This document shows, piece by piece, positions 5,622 to 12,611 of a DNA stretch of 34,175 nt. A model generated the notes under the pieces. The model worked only from the letters and a program-made list of their open reading frames with translations. It had not been told where the DNA came from and ran no database searches. This DNA comes from an uncultured Lachnospiraceae bacterium. GTDB lineage: Bacteria; Bacillota; Clostridia; Lachnospirales; Lachnospiraceae. Within the stretch, counting starts at the first letter, position 1. Every line of letters begins with the position of its first letter. The stretch is taken from assembly GCA_902773435.1 (NCBI GenBank), contig CACYEN010000018.1:1-34175 (forward strand), written 5' to 3'. A program made the translations under genes and the position numbers.

Positions 5622-7829
5622 ATGGCGATCATATTCAACGGGAAGAAGAAGACATTTTCGCTGCATACATCCGGGACAACATATCAGCTGAAAATCGGAA
5701 ATCTCAATTACGTCAAACACCTGTACTACGGCCCGAGGATCCTCGACGAGGACCTGATCTACCTGATCCGCCGCTATGACCGGGGTTTCTCGGGGAATCC
5801 GTATGATTCCCTGAAGGAGCGCACATTTTCGCTCGACGCGCAGCCCCAGGAGTTCACGACCCAGCAGCAGGGCGATTTCCGCATCAATTCCATAGAAGTC
5901 AGAAACTCGAACGGGAGTTACTCGTTCGACGGAAGGTACATTTCCCACCGGATCTATCCGGGCCCGTTCACGCTGAGCGGGCTTCCGACGGCATTTGCCT
6001 CGGAAAATGACACCGTCGAAACCCTGGAACTCGTCATCGAGGACGCAATCACAAAGGTGCAGGTCACGCTTCTCTATTCTGTATTCGAGGAAGCCGACAT
6101 CATCATGCGCGCCGCCAGAGTCCGGAACGCCGGCGACGGGACGATCTGGCTCGAGAGGATCATGTCTCTCAACATGGACTATCTGAACGGGCTCAACCTG
6201 GATCTCATTTCCCTGCCGGGACGATACGGACAGGAGCGCCAGGTCGAGCGCCAGAGACTGACCCACCACGTCCACAAGATCCGCAGCGGGCGCGGCATCT
6301 CATCTCACCAGCAGAATCCGTTCGTCGCGCTCGTCGACAGGTCCGCCGATGAAAACTACGGCTCCTGCTACGGCTTCGCGCTGATGTATTCGGGAAGCTT
6401 TCTCGCCGAAGTGGAGCTGGACCAGTACGACCAGGCCCGTCTCGTGATGGGGATCAACGACAGGCTGTTCAACTATCCGGTGGAACCGGGCGGAGAATTC
6501 GACACACCGGCGGTCCTCATGACCTACACGCATGATGGATTGACGCAAATGAGCCACCATTTTCATGATTTTTTCAGGAACAACCTGAACCGGAGCAAGT
6601 TCGTGCGCGACGTCAGGCGGCCTGTCCTCATCAACACGTGGGAAGCAGCCTTCTTTGACTTTGACGACGTCAAGCTCGTCGAGATCGCGAAGGCGGCGCG
6701 GGATATGGGCGTCGAAATGATCGTCATGGATGACGGCTGGTTCGGCAAGCGGAACGACGACAACTCCGGTCTCGGGGACTGGTACGTCAATGAGAAGAAA
6801 ATCCGGTGCGGCCTCACGGAACTCGTCAGGCAGATCAACGAACTCGGCATGAAATTCGGCATCTGGTTCGAACCCGAAATGGTCTCCGAGGATTCGGACC
6901 TCTTCCGCGCGCACCCGGACTGGGCCATGGAGATTCCGGGCAGGCACGCCGTCAGGAGCCGCAACCAGCTCGCCCTCGACATGGGAAGAAAGGAAGTCCA
7001 GGATTACGTCATCGAGAGCGTAAACAGAATCCTGGACAGCGCGAATATCTACTATGTCAAATGGGACATCAACCGCGCCATCACAGACCTCTGGTCGAAC
7101 GCGCTCCCGGCGGAACTCCAGGGGGAGGTGTCGCACCGCTATGTGCTCGGCCTCTACCGCGTCATGGACGGAATCATCAAGACCCACCCGGACATCATGT
7201 TCGAAGGCTGCGCGGGCGGAGGCGGCCGCTTTGACCCGGCCATGCTCACGTATTTCGTACAGTACTGGAGCTCGGACAACACGAAGCCGCTCGACAATCT
7301 GAAGCTCCACTACGGCTCGTCTTTCCTCTATCCCCTCTGCACGATGGGAGCCCATGTCTCCTCGGCGAGCCCGATGGTCCCGCTTGAGACGAAGGCCGCC
7401 ATCGCCATGGGCGGCACCTTCGGCTACGAACTCGACGCGACAAAGCTGAAGAAGAGCGCGATCCGTACCTGCAGGAAAATGAGCGATCTCTACCAGAAAT
7501 ACTATAACCTGAATTTCTTCGGCGACTACTACAGGCTCGTCAACCCGTTCGAAAAAGTCAACCTCGTCGCGTGGGAGTGCGTGGCGAAAGACAGAAGCGA
7601 AGCGTTGGTGACGGTCGTCACGGTCAATCTCACCGTCAACGGGCCGCAGGAGTACATCAAGTGCAGGGGGCTTGACCCGGACAGGTTCTACAGGATCCGG
7701 GGGGACGGCGAGGAGCTCACGGCAACGGGCGCGGCGCTCATGCACGCCGGGATTCCGATCCCGCGTGAGATTCCGGACTTTACGGCGTTCCAGTATCATC
7801 TGGAGGCCGTCGAGCGGGTGAGCCGTTAA
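5622..7829 (+). CDS. Alpha-galactosidase, glycoside hydrolase family GH36
   Basis: The 735-residue enzyme has the three-part GH36 layout: an N-terminal beta-sandwich (to about residue 320), a central TIM barrel (RPVLINTWEAAFFDF onward) and a C-terminal beta domain. Nucleophile D482 lies in YVKWDINR; acid/base D552 lies in QYWSSDNT. The barrel motif MIVMDDGWFG and the GIWFEPEMV segment are intact. It should release alpha-1,6-linked galactose from melibiose, raffinose or stachyose. There is no signal peptide, so it works in the cytosol on imported sugar. AAAGGAG lies 9 nt before ATG 5622. No transporter or sucrose-cleaving gene is nearby, although the RpiR-type remnant downstream hints that a sugar regulator once stood close by. 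Confidence 0.96.
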   Translation: MAIIFNGKKKTFSLHTSGTTYQLKIGNLNYVKHLYYGPRILDEDLIYLIRRYDRGFSGNPYDSLKERTFSLDAQPQEFTTQQQGDFRINSIEVRNSNGSYSFDGRYISHRIYPGPFTLSGLPTAFASENDTVETLELVIEDAITKVQVTLLYSVFEEADIIMRAARVRNAGDGTIWLERIMSLNMDYLNGLNLDLISLPGRYGQERQVERQRLTHHVHKIRSGRGISSHQQNPFVALVDRSADENYGSCYGFALMYSGSFLAEVELDQYDQARLVMGINDRLFNYPVEPGGEFDTPAVLMTYTHDGLTQMSHHFHDFFRNNLNRSKFVRDVRRPVLINTWEAAFFDFDDVKLVEIAKAARDMGVEMIVMDDGWFGKRNDDNSGLGDWYVNEKKIRCGLTELVRQINELGMKFGIWFEPEMVSEDSDLFRAHPDWAMEIPGRHAVRSRNQLALDMGRKEVQDYVIESVNRILDSANIYYVKWDINRAITDLWSNALPAELQGEVSHRYVLGLYRVMDGIIKTHPDIMFEGCAGGGGRFDPAMLTYFVQYWSSDNTKPLDNLKLHYGSSFLYPLCTMGAHVSSASPMVPLETKAAIAMGGTFGYELDATKLKKSAIRTCRKMSDLYQKYYNLNFFGDYYRLVNPFEKVNLVAWECVAKDRSEALVTVVTVNLTVNGPQEYIKCRGLDPDRFYRIRGDGEELTATGAALMHAGIPIPREIPDFTAFQYHLEAVERVSR

Positions 7830-7841
7830 GCCCCTGGATAA

Positions 7842-7880
7842 TTGCTCCTATGAATGTTTACTCCTATGAATGATTACTCC
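7842..7880. repeat. 16-nt tandem repeat after the galactosidase gene
   Basis: TTGCTCCTATGAATGT and TTACTCCTATGAATGA are followed by a partial TTACTCC. The array begins 12 nt past the stop codon. Confidence 0.8.
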
Positions 7881-7925
7881 AAAAGTTCTGCAAGATTTCT
7901 TCCGGATGTTTTCAGAACTTGATTC

Positions 7926-7957
7926 TCGGTGGCCCCGCCTTCCCCGCTAAGGCCACC
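7926..7957. repeat. TCGGTGGCC inverted-repeat element
   Basis: GGTGGCC (7928-7934) and GGCCACC (7951-7957) form a 7-bp stem with a 16-nt loop, headed by TTCTCGGTGGCC. A second TCGGTGGC copy follows near 7980. The same word begins the spacer block near 12360 (TTCTCGGTGGCCCGAC). In both spacers a long hairpin lies further downstream. Confidence 0.5.
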
Positions 7958-8019
7958 TGATTTCATCAAAATCATCCCCTCGGTGGCTCGGCTCAATGCC
8001 GGCATCGTGAGAATAAGAT

Positions 8020-8071
8020 AGGGCTGCCGTGTCAGTCACACCATATTGGTGTGATCTGGCACGGCAGCCCT
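8020..8071. terminator. Long bidirectional terminator hairpin
   Basis: AGGGCTGCCGTG and the inner TCACACCA pair with TGGTGTGA and CACGGCAGCCCT around a TAT loop, leaving only small internal mismatches over about 24 bp. TGTTCTTGTTT follows on the plus strand, and AT-rich sequence (ATCTTATTCTC) on the minus strand. It separates the galactosidase gene from the convergent cyclase remnant. Confidence 0.75.
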
Positions 8072-8098
8072 GTTCTTGTTTGCTCCTACTATTCTTCT

Positions 8099-8779
8099 TT
8101 ATTCCGGAATCAGAGCCCCGTCAAGGAACGCCAGGATGCGGACCGGGCAGGCCTCGATGCCCCTGATCTTCAGCGGCTCGATCGTCACGAACGCGCGCTC
8201 GCCGATCTTGTCGAGGTTTGTCAGGGACTCAACCATCGCGCAGTCATGCTGGAAGATGTAGTTGTGGTTCGGCTGATCGTCGATCCCGTCCTCGTTCTTG
8301 TGCGTGAAGTTCTCGAGGGAGGTCGCGTCTGTTCCGATCGCCTTGATCTCCATCTCGTCGACCAGCCACTTGATGGCGTCGAATTCGACGTACGGATACG
8401 GCTCCCAGTCGTTGGTTCTCCACTTGGCGTCGAGTCCCGTGTGAAGGAAGACGATGTCGCCCTTGCGGATGTGCTTGCCTCTCTCCTTGAACTCGGCGAG
8501 CGTCATCGGATCGCCGGCCTTCTTGTCCGTGAAATCAACGACAGCGCAGTCGCCGATCAGGTTCGTCAGCGGATAATTCTGGGCCTGCATGCCGTCTTCC
8601 CTGTGATGGAACGGGAACTCGACGTGCGTGCCGCAGTGCGTCCAGAAGAAGACTTCGCCGGACACATACCAGGAACCTTCCGGATGCGGCTCGCCTCTCT
8701 CACCCATGACGGAGACGTCGTAGGTCTGCGCGAGCAGCCTGAAATGCTCTTCCTTCGTCTGGTCCGGATTGAACGGCTC
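8099..8779 (-). pseudogene. Cyclase-family (kynurenine-formamidase-like) hydrolase, 5'-truncated
   Basis: About 227 codons encode the body of a PF04199-type metal-dependent hydrolase. The metal motif HCGTHVEFPFH matches HxGTHxDxPxH with Glu for Asp. GDIVFLHTG and AIGTDATSLEN, typical of the family, follow, and the C-terminus is normal. Upstream, the protein similarity stops at EPFNPDQTKEEHF (about 8779). The expected first 20 or so residues, start codon and ribosome site are absent, and the frame instead continues into antisense of an RpiR-type gene. The likely substrates of the intact family are N-formyl or ring amides; none can be assigned. It is called a pseudogene because no start remains at the natural N-terminus. 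Confidence 0.8.
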
Positions 8780-9202
8780 ATCCCCTGCATGACCGCCTAC
8801 TACCGGTTCCGCAGGATCGGCTTCCCGTGCTTCTTCGACGCGGATTCCGACATGCAGATGATCAACGCGTCCATGATCCGGAGCGGCGACGTCGTCATCG
8901 CGGTCTCGCACTCCGGCATAAGCCGCCACGTCAACGAGGCGCTCCGGGCCGCGAAGGAAGCGGGCGCGTTCACGATCGGCATCACCCAGTCGGTGAAGGC
9001 GCCGATGACCCAGTTCTGTGATCTTCTCTTCTTCAACTCGATCTCCGACGTCACGGTCGGAAAGACCATCGTCGCCCACCGGCTCGCCGAGAGCACGATC
9101 ATCGAGGTCCTCTACGCCGGTGTCATGGCGCTCGACCCCGGCCGCGCGACGGAGTGCCTGAAGCGGTCCTCAAAGACGATGGAGATCAATAAGGAGAGCT
9201 GA
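8780..9202 (+). pseudogene. RpiR/MurR-family regulator, SIS-domain remnant
   Basis: The frame encodes only the second half of an RpiR-type sugar-phosphate-sensing regulator: YYRFRRIGFPCFFDADSD, then GDVVIAVSHSGISRHV (the SIS phosphosugar loop), AGAFTIGITQ and a normal C-terminus. The N-terminal winged HTH and the first part of the SIS domain, about 140-150 residues in the family, are gone. An in-frame ATG exists at 8789, but no ribosome site precedes it. Its left edge abuts the left-pointing cyclase remnant, so the missing parts are the 5' ends of both genes plus their shared promoter region. A terminator follows at 9210. Confidence 0.82.
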
Positions 9203-9209
9203 CGTTTTA

Positions 9210-9250
9210 ATCCGGCCACCCGGGCTGTTTATGCCGAGGGTGGGCCGGAT
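9210..9250 (+). terminator. Terminator after the RpiR remnant
   Basis: ATCCGGCCACCC (9210-9221) pairs with GGGTGGGCCGGAT (9238-9250) with one bulged base. GTTGTTTCTC follows. Confidence 0.65.
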
Positions 9251-9256
9251 GTTGTT

Positions 9257-9326
9257 TCTCTGTCGCTTCTATGCTATCTCTTTGTTGTCTCTTTGTGCCG
9301 TCTCTCTGTCACTTCTCTTTCGCTGC
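9257..9326. repeat. Pyrimidine-rich degenerate ~13-nt tandem repeat
   Basis: Successive units TCTCTTTGTTG, TCTCTTTGTGCCG, TCTCTCTGTCACT and TCTCTTTCGCTGC follow a diverged TCTCTGTCGCTTC copy. The array ends 4 nt before the stop codon of the convergent transketolase gene. Confidence 0.7.
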
Positions 9327-9330
9327 CCTG

Positions 9331-10272
9331 TTATTTCAGTTCCGCGAGAATCTTCTCCGCTTCGGCGGCAATTCCCTTCGCGTCCATTCCGTAGTGCTCG
9401 AACACCTCCGGGCTGGTTCCCGTAATGACCGGCGCGTCCGGAAGGGCGATATTCTTCACCTTCTTCGGGCAGTACTCGCCGACGATCTGGGCAACCATCG
9501 AGCCGAGGCCTCCGAACGGAGAGTGTTCCTCAACCGTGATCACGGCCTTCGCGTTCTCCGCCGCACGGATCACGGCGTCTTTGTCGATCGGCTTCACGCA
9601 GTACATATCGAGCACGGTCGCGCTGATGCCTTTCTCCTTCAGCAGGTCGGCTGCGCCGGCCGCCGGACGGACCATCTCGCCGCAGGCGATGATCGCGACG
9701 TCCGTTCCCTCGCGGAGCACGGTCGCGTGATCCATCTCAAACGGGCAGTCGTCTTCCGTGTAAATGTCCTCCACGGGATTTCTGCCCGTGCGGATGTAAG
9801 CCGGCTTCTCGTCCTTAAGCAGCGCCTCTATGAGGTGCCTTGTCTGATGCCTGTCGCTCGGCAGGTACACTCTCATGTTCGGGATTGCGGACATCGCGGC
9901 GATATCCTGCGCGGAGTGATGGCTCATTCCAAGCGCGCCGTAGCTCACGCCGCCGGAAATGCCGATCAGCTTGACGTTCGTATTCGAGTAGGCGACGTCG
10001 ACCTTGCACTGCTCGAAGCTTCTCGTGGAGATGAAGGACGCCGGGGAAGCCGCAAATGACTTCTTGCCAACCTTCGCCAGGCCTGCCGCCATGCCGACGA
10101 GATCCTGCTCGGCGATACCGACCTCGACCGACTGTTCCGGGAAATTGTCAAAGAACGGCGTAAGAGACGCCGAGCCCCTTGAATCACTGCAGAGAACAAC
10201 GATATCCTTATCCGTCTTCGCGTGCTCCATCAGCACGTCGCAGATGACCTTCCTGTTCGCGATCTTATTCAT
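9331..10272 (-). CDS. Transketolase, C-terminal subunit
   Basis: The 313-residue protein is the pyrimidine-binding plus C-terminal domain half of a split transketolase. The conserved catalytic glutamate that activates the thiamine diphosphate ring is E55 in VGIAEQD. The GVSYGALGMSHHSAQD and PSDRHQTRHLIEAL segments are typical, and GTSPEVFEHYGMD marks the C-terminal domain. Together with the overlapping upstream gene it forms a two-subunit enzyme moving two-carbon units between sugar phosphates. Its ATG overlaps the TGA of that gene (ATGA), so the two are translationally coupled. Splitting into two genes is common in Clostridia. Control by a DeoR-type repressor suggests a specialised sugar pathway rather than the housekeeping enzyme (inference). 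Confidence 0.95.
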   Translation of the reverse strand: MNKIANRKVICDVLMEHAKTDKDIVVLCSDSRGSASLTPFFDNFPEQSVEVGIAEQDLVGMAAGLAKVGKKSFAASPASFISTRSFEQCKVDVAYSNTNVKLIGISGGVSYGALGMSHHSAQDIAAMSAIPNMRVYLPSDRHQTRHLIEALLKDEKPAYIRTGRNPVEDIYTEDDCPFEMDHATVLREGTDVAIIACGEMVRPAAGAADLLKEKGISATVLDMYCVKPIDKDAVIRAAENAKAVITVEEHSPFGGLGSMVAQIVGEYCPKKVKNIALPDAPVITGTSPEVFEHYGMDAKGIAAEAEKILAELK

Positions 10273-11099
10273 TTGAGAGCAGCCTCCTTTCTCTCCTCGA
10301 GATCCTTCATGATCTGTTCGTACTCTTCCTTGTTCGGCAGGTGGTGATGCCAGCCGGCTTTATTTTCCATGATCGGGGAACCGAGTCCCTTGGTCGTATT
10401 CGCGATAATGACGGTCGGCGCGCCCTTGAACTCTCTCGCAGCGGCAAATGCCTTCTCAAGATCCTCAAAACTGTTGCCGTCCTCGGCCTCGACAACGTTC
10501 CAGCCGAATGCCTTCCAGCGCTCGATCTGGCTGTCCTGCTTCATGACGTTCTCCGTGTTGCCGGAGATCTGCAGGCGGTTGCGGTCGACGATCGCGCAGA
10601 GGTTGTCGAGATTGTAGTTGTGGGCGGACATCGCGCCTTCCCAGACGCTGCCCTCAGCCAGCTCGCCGTCGCCCATCAGGACGTAGACGCGGTTGCTGCG
10701 GCCGTCCATCTTGTTACCAAGCGCGATGCCCACGGCGACCGGAAGTCCGTGGCCGAGAGAACCGGAGTTCATCTCGATGCCGGCGATCTTGTTGTTCGGA
10801 TGGCCAATGAACTTGCTCCCGAATTTCGAAAATGACTCCGTCGCCTCCTCCAGCGGGAAGAACCCCTTGTGGGCAAGAACGACGTAGTAACTCTCCACCG
10901 CGTGACCCTTGCTCAGGATGAAATAATCGCGGTTCGGGTCATTCTGGTTCTCCGGGGAGATATTCATCTCGCGAAGATAGAGCTGCATCAGGATCTCCAT
11001 CTCGCTCATGTCGCCTCCGATGTGGCCGCCGCCTCCGGCGATGATCATATTTACAACTTCTTTCCGATAGTCAAAGGACAGCGCTTTCAGATTGTCCAT
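10269..11099 (-). CDS. Transketolase, N-terminal subunit
   Basis: The 276-residue protein carries the thiamine-diphosphate/Mg binding domain: GDGELAEGSVWEGA begins at residue 143 and DRNRLQ follows about 30 residues later. Substrate histidines sit in GGHIGG (H26) and SKGHAVES (H66), and GSLGHGLPVAVG is present. The start at 11099 is preferred because GGAAGGAGC lies 6 nt upstream; the frame extends nine codons further without a site. It is the first gene of the two-gene operon, and its promoter faces a DeoR-type regulator. Confidence 0.95.
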   Translation of the reverse strand: MDNLKALSFDYRKEVVNMIIAGGGGHIGGDMSEMEILMQLYLREMNISPENQNDPNRDYFILSKGHAVESYYVVLAHKGFFPLEEATESFSKFGSKFIGHPNNKIAGIEMNSGSLGHGLPVAVGIALGNKMDGRSNRVYVLMGDGELAEGSVWEGAMSAHNYNLDNLCAIVDRNRLQISGNTENVMKQDSQIERWKAFGWNVVEAEDGNSFEDLEKAFAAAREFKGAPTVIIANTTKGLGSPIMENKAGWHHHLPNKEEYEQIMKDLEERKEAALK

Positions 11100-11222
11100 G
11101 TTCCAGCTCCTTCCTGGTTTGATCAATAACTCCTTGTGCTCCTCTTCACGGGAGGGTCTCTGCTCTTCCGAGATTTTCTCTCTGTTGAGCTTCGTTCGGT
11201 CCCGTGTTCTTTATCTGAACCC

Positions 11223-11251
11223 ACTATAACCTATATTTGATTCCCTGTCAA
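11223..11251 (-). promoter_or_regulatory. Promoter of the transketolase operon
   Basis: The minus strand reads TTGACA (11251-11246, perfect), a 17-nt spacer and TATAGT (11228-11223). It is one of the best sigma-A promoters in the window. An AAAATGTTCG operator half-site lies just upstream of the -35. Confidence 0.85.
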
Positions 11252-11253
11252 GC

Positions 11254-11300
11254 AAAATGTTCGAAAAATGTTTCTTTAATGTTCTTGTGGCGAACATTTT
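11254..11300. promoter_or_regulatory. Probable DeoR-type operator pair
   Basis: AAAATGTTCG (11254-11263) and its reverse complement CGAACATTTT (11291-11300) face each other. A third copy of CGAACATTTT lies at 11343-11352 inside the regulator promoter, and a degenerate AATGTTCTT lies between the first two. Placement next to both divergent promoters fits binding by the adjacent DeoR-family protein. Confidence 0.65.
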
Positions 11301-11339
11301 CAGGGATATCTATTTACGTAAACGTGTTCTAAGACACCG

Positions 11340-11368
11340 TTGCGAACATTTTTCGCAAATGTTATACT
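11340..11368 (+). promoter_or_regulatory. Promoter of the DeoR-type regulator, overlapping an operator
   Basis: TTGCGA (11340-11345), a 17-nt spacer and TATACT (11363-11368). The spacer contains CGAACATTTTTCGCAAATG, so the repressor would block its own promoter. Confidence 0.7.
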
Positions 11369-11470
11369 TGGGACAGCGTCAAAAATATGTCTGGCGCTGA
11401 CAACAATACTTTTCCTGAGGCAGCGGTTAAAAGATGCCTGACGCTGTCGATCAGTATGAGGGGGAAGGAT

Positions 11471-12289
11471 ATGCTCGCGAAAAAGAAACACGCACAGATC
11501 ATAGAGATCATGGAGAAGAAAAATGAAATCTCCGTCAGCGAACTCGCCGAGAGGCTGAACTGCACGCCGATGACGGTCCGCCGCAACCTGGACGAGCTCG
11601 AGGAGATGAATTTCATCACCCGCAAACGCGGCTACGCGGTCCTTCTCGCGCCGGCAAGGAACACCGACTTCTACGAGCAGTCGGATAAAAACGCTGCACA
11701 GAAGCACGCGATCGCCAGGGAGGCGTTTTCATTTATAGATGAAGGAAGCAGCATCTGCCTCGACTCGGGGACGACGACGCAGCAGCTGGTGAACCTGATT
11801 CCGGGAAACTTTCATCTTTCCGTCATCACGCCCTCGCTCACCGCTGCGATGGTCCTCTCCAACTGCCCGGACGTCCAGGTGCTGATCCCGAGGGGCATGC
11901 TGCACCACAGCAACCGCTCGGTCCTGATCGACGAGTCCGGCCTCGGGGAGGGATTCCGGGCGGACGTCGCGTTCCTGTCATGCCGGTCGCTGAGAATTCC
12001 CGGCGGCACGTTCGAGCATTCCATGTCCCTGACGCGCACAAAACAGCTTCTGTCAAAAATGGCAGAGACCAACATCCTCCTGCTCGACTACTCCAAATGG
12101 GGAGCGAGCTCGCTGTGTCCGACGATTCCTCTCGACGATATCGATGTCATCATCACGGACAACGGGGCACCGGAAGAAGCTGTCCGCGAGGCGGAAAAGG
12201 CGGGCATCGAGATCATCATTGCGGATCCGGCTCCCGACGGAAAGGCCGTGCACCTGAATCAGGGCATGCGAAGGCGGGATCGGGCGTGA
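11471..12289 (+). CDS. DeoR-family transcriptional repressor
   Basis: The 272-residue protein begins with a winged HTH (residues about 3-57; VSELAERLNCTPMTVRRNLDELEE is the recognition region). The DeoRC sensor domain follows: DEGSSICLDSGTTTQQLV, the LSVITPSL segment and DVAFLSCRSL. This domain senses a sugar phosphate or related metabolite. The start at 11471 has GGGGGAAGGAT immediately upstream; the longer open frame lacks a comparable site. It is divergent from the transketolase pair, with shared operators between, so it very likely represses that operon and itself. A strong terminator follows. The inducer cannot be named from sequence. Confidence 0.92.
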   Translation: MLAKKKHAQIIEIMEKKNEISVSELAERLNCTPMTVRRNLDELEEMNFITRKRGYAVLLAPARNTDFYEQSDKNAAQKHAIAREAFSFIDEGSSICLDSGTTTQQLVNLIPGNFHLSVITPSLTAAMVLSNCPDVQVLIPRGMLHHSNRSVLIDESGLGEGFRADVAFLSCRSLRIPGGTFEHSMSLTRTKQLLSKMAETNILLLDYSKWGASSLCPTIPLDDIDVIITDNGAPEEAVREAEKAGIEIIIADPAPDGKAVHLNQGMRRRDRA

Positions 12290-12313
12290 TGGCGGGATGA
12301 CGGAGGACAGATG

Positions 12314-12347
12314 ACGGGCGGCCACCGGGCCGCCCGTACGCTTTTTT
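12314..12347 (+). terminator. Terminator of the DeoR-type regulator gene
   Basis: ACGGGCGGCC (12314-12323) pairs with GGCCGCCCGT (12328-12337) around ACCG; ACGCTTTTTT follows. Confidence 0.9.
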
Positions 12348-12427
12348 CTTGCTTCTTACTTCTCGGTGGCCCGACCGCCTGTGACAGGCCATCCATACGA
12401 TTAAATCTTGTTTTAATGAAGCAAAAA

Positions 12428-12462
12428 GCGAGAAGCGAGAAGTGAGAAGCGAGAAGCGAGAA
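12428..12462. repeat. GCGAGAA heptamer array (5 units)
   Basis: Five head-to-tail copies of GCGAGAA (third copy GTGAGAA) occupy exactly 35 bp and run straight into the left arm of the long hairpin that follows. The 7-nt period is typical of replication slippage. Confidence 0.95.
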
Positions 12463-12522
12463 GAAACGGGGTGCTGCCCTGAATCACAAAGAAGTGTGAT
12501 TCAGGGCAGCACCCCGTTTCTT
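12461..12522. terminator. 28-bp perfect inverted repeat between convergent genes
   Basis: The left arm 12461-12488 (AAGAAACGGGGTGCTGCCCT then GAATCACA) is perfectly complementary to 12495-12522 around an AAGAAG loop. A-rich and T-rich ends give a bidirectional intrinsic terminator for the DeoR-type gene and nrdD. The stem is two to three times longer than needed for termination, and its inner part resembles the hairpin at 8020-8071 (CTGCC and TCACA words). Confidence 0.85.
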
Positions 12523-12540
12523 CTATCTAACCAGATGCTC

Positions 12541-12570
12541 TTAAATACTTCTAAATACTGCTAAATACTG
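12541..12570. repeat. 10-nt AT-rich tandem repeat (3 units)
   Basis: TTAAATACTT, CTAAATACTG and CTAAATACTG lie 42 bp past the end of nrdD in its 3' flank. Confidence 0.85.
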
Positions 12571-12611
12571 TCAAGTCAGCCAGACAACACGCTGGTCAAC
12601 GCGCTAATCAC

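Noticed and set aside
8051-9202. A single 383-residue fusion protein across the cyclase antisense and RpiR remnant
   Set aside because: The first two thirds are antisense of the cyclase-family gene; only the last part is real protein. The fusion frame is accidental.
12461-12522. Inverted repeat as the end of an insertion sequence
   Set aside because: Arms are adjacent with a 6-nt loop, no transposase or target duplication is visible, and the site is between convergent gene ends as expected for a terminator.
12428-12570. A CRISPR array near the GCGAGAA and TAAATACT repeats
   Set aside because: Units are 7 and 10 nt with no spacers of regular length and no cas genes nearby.
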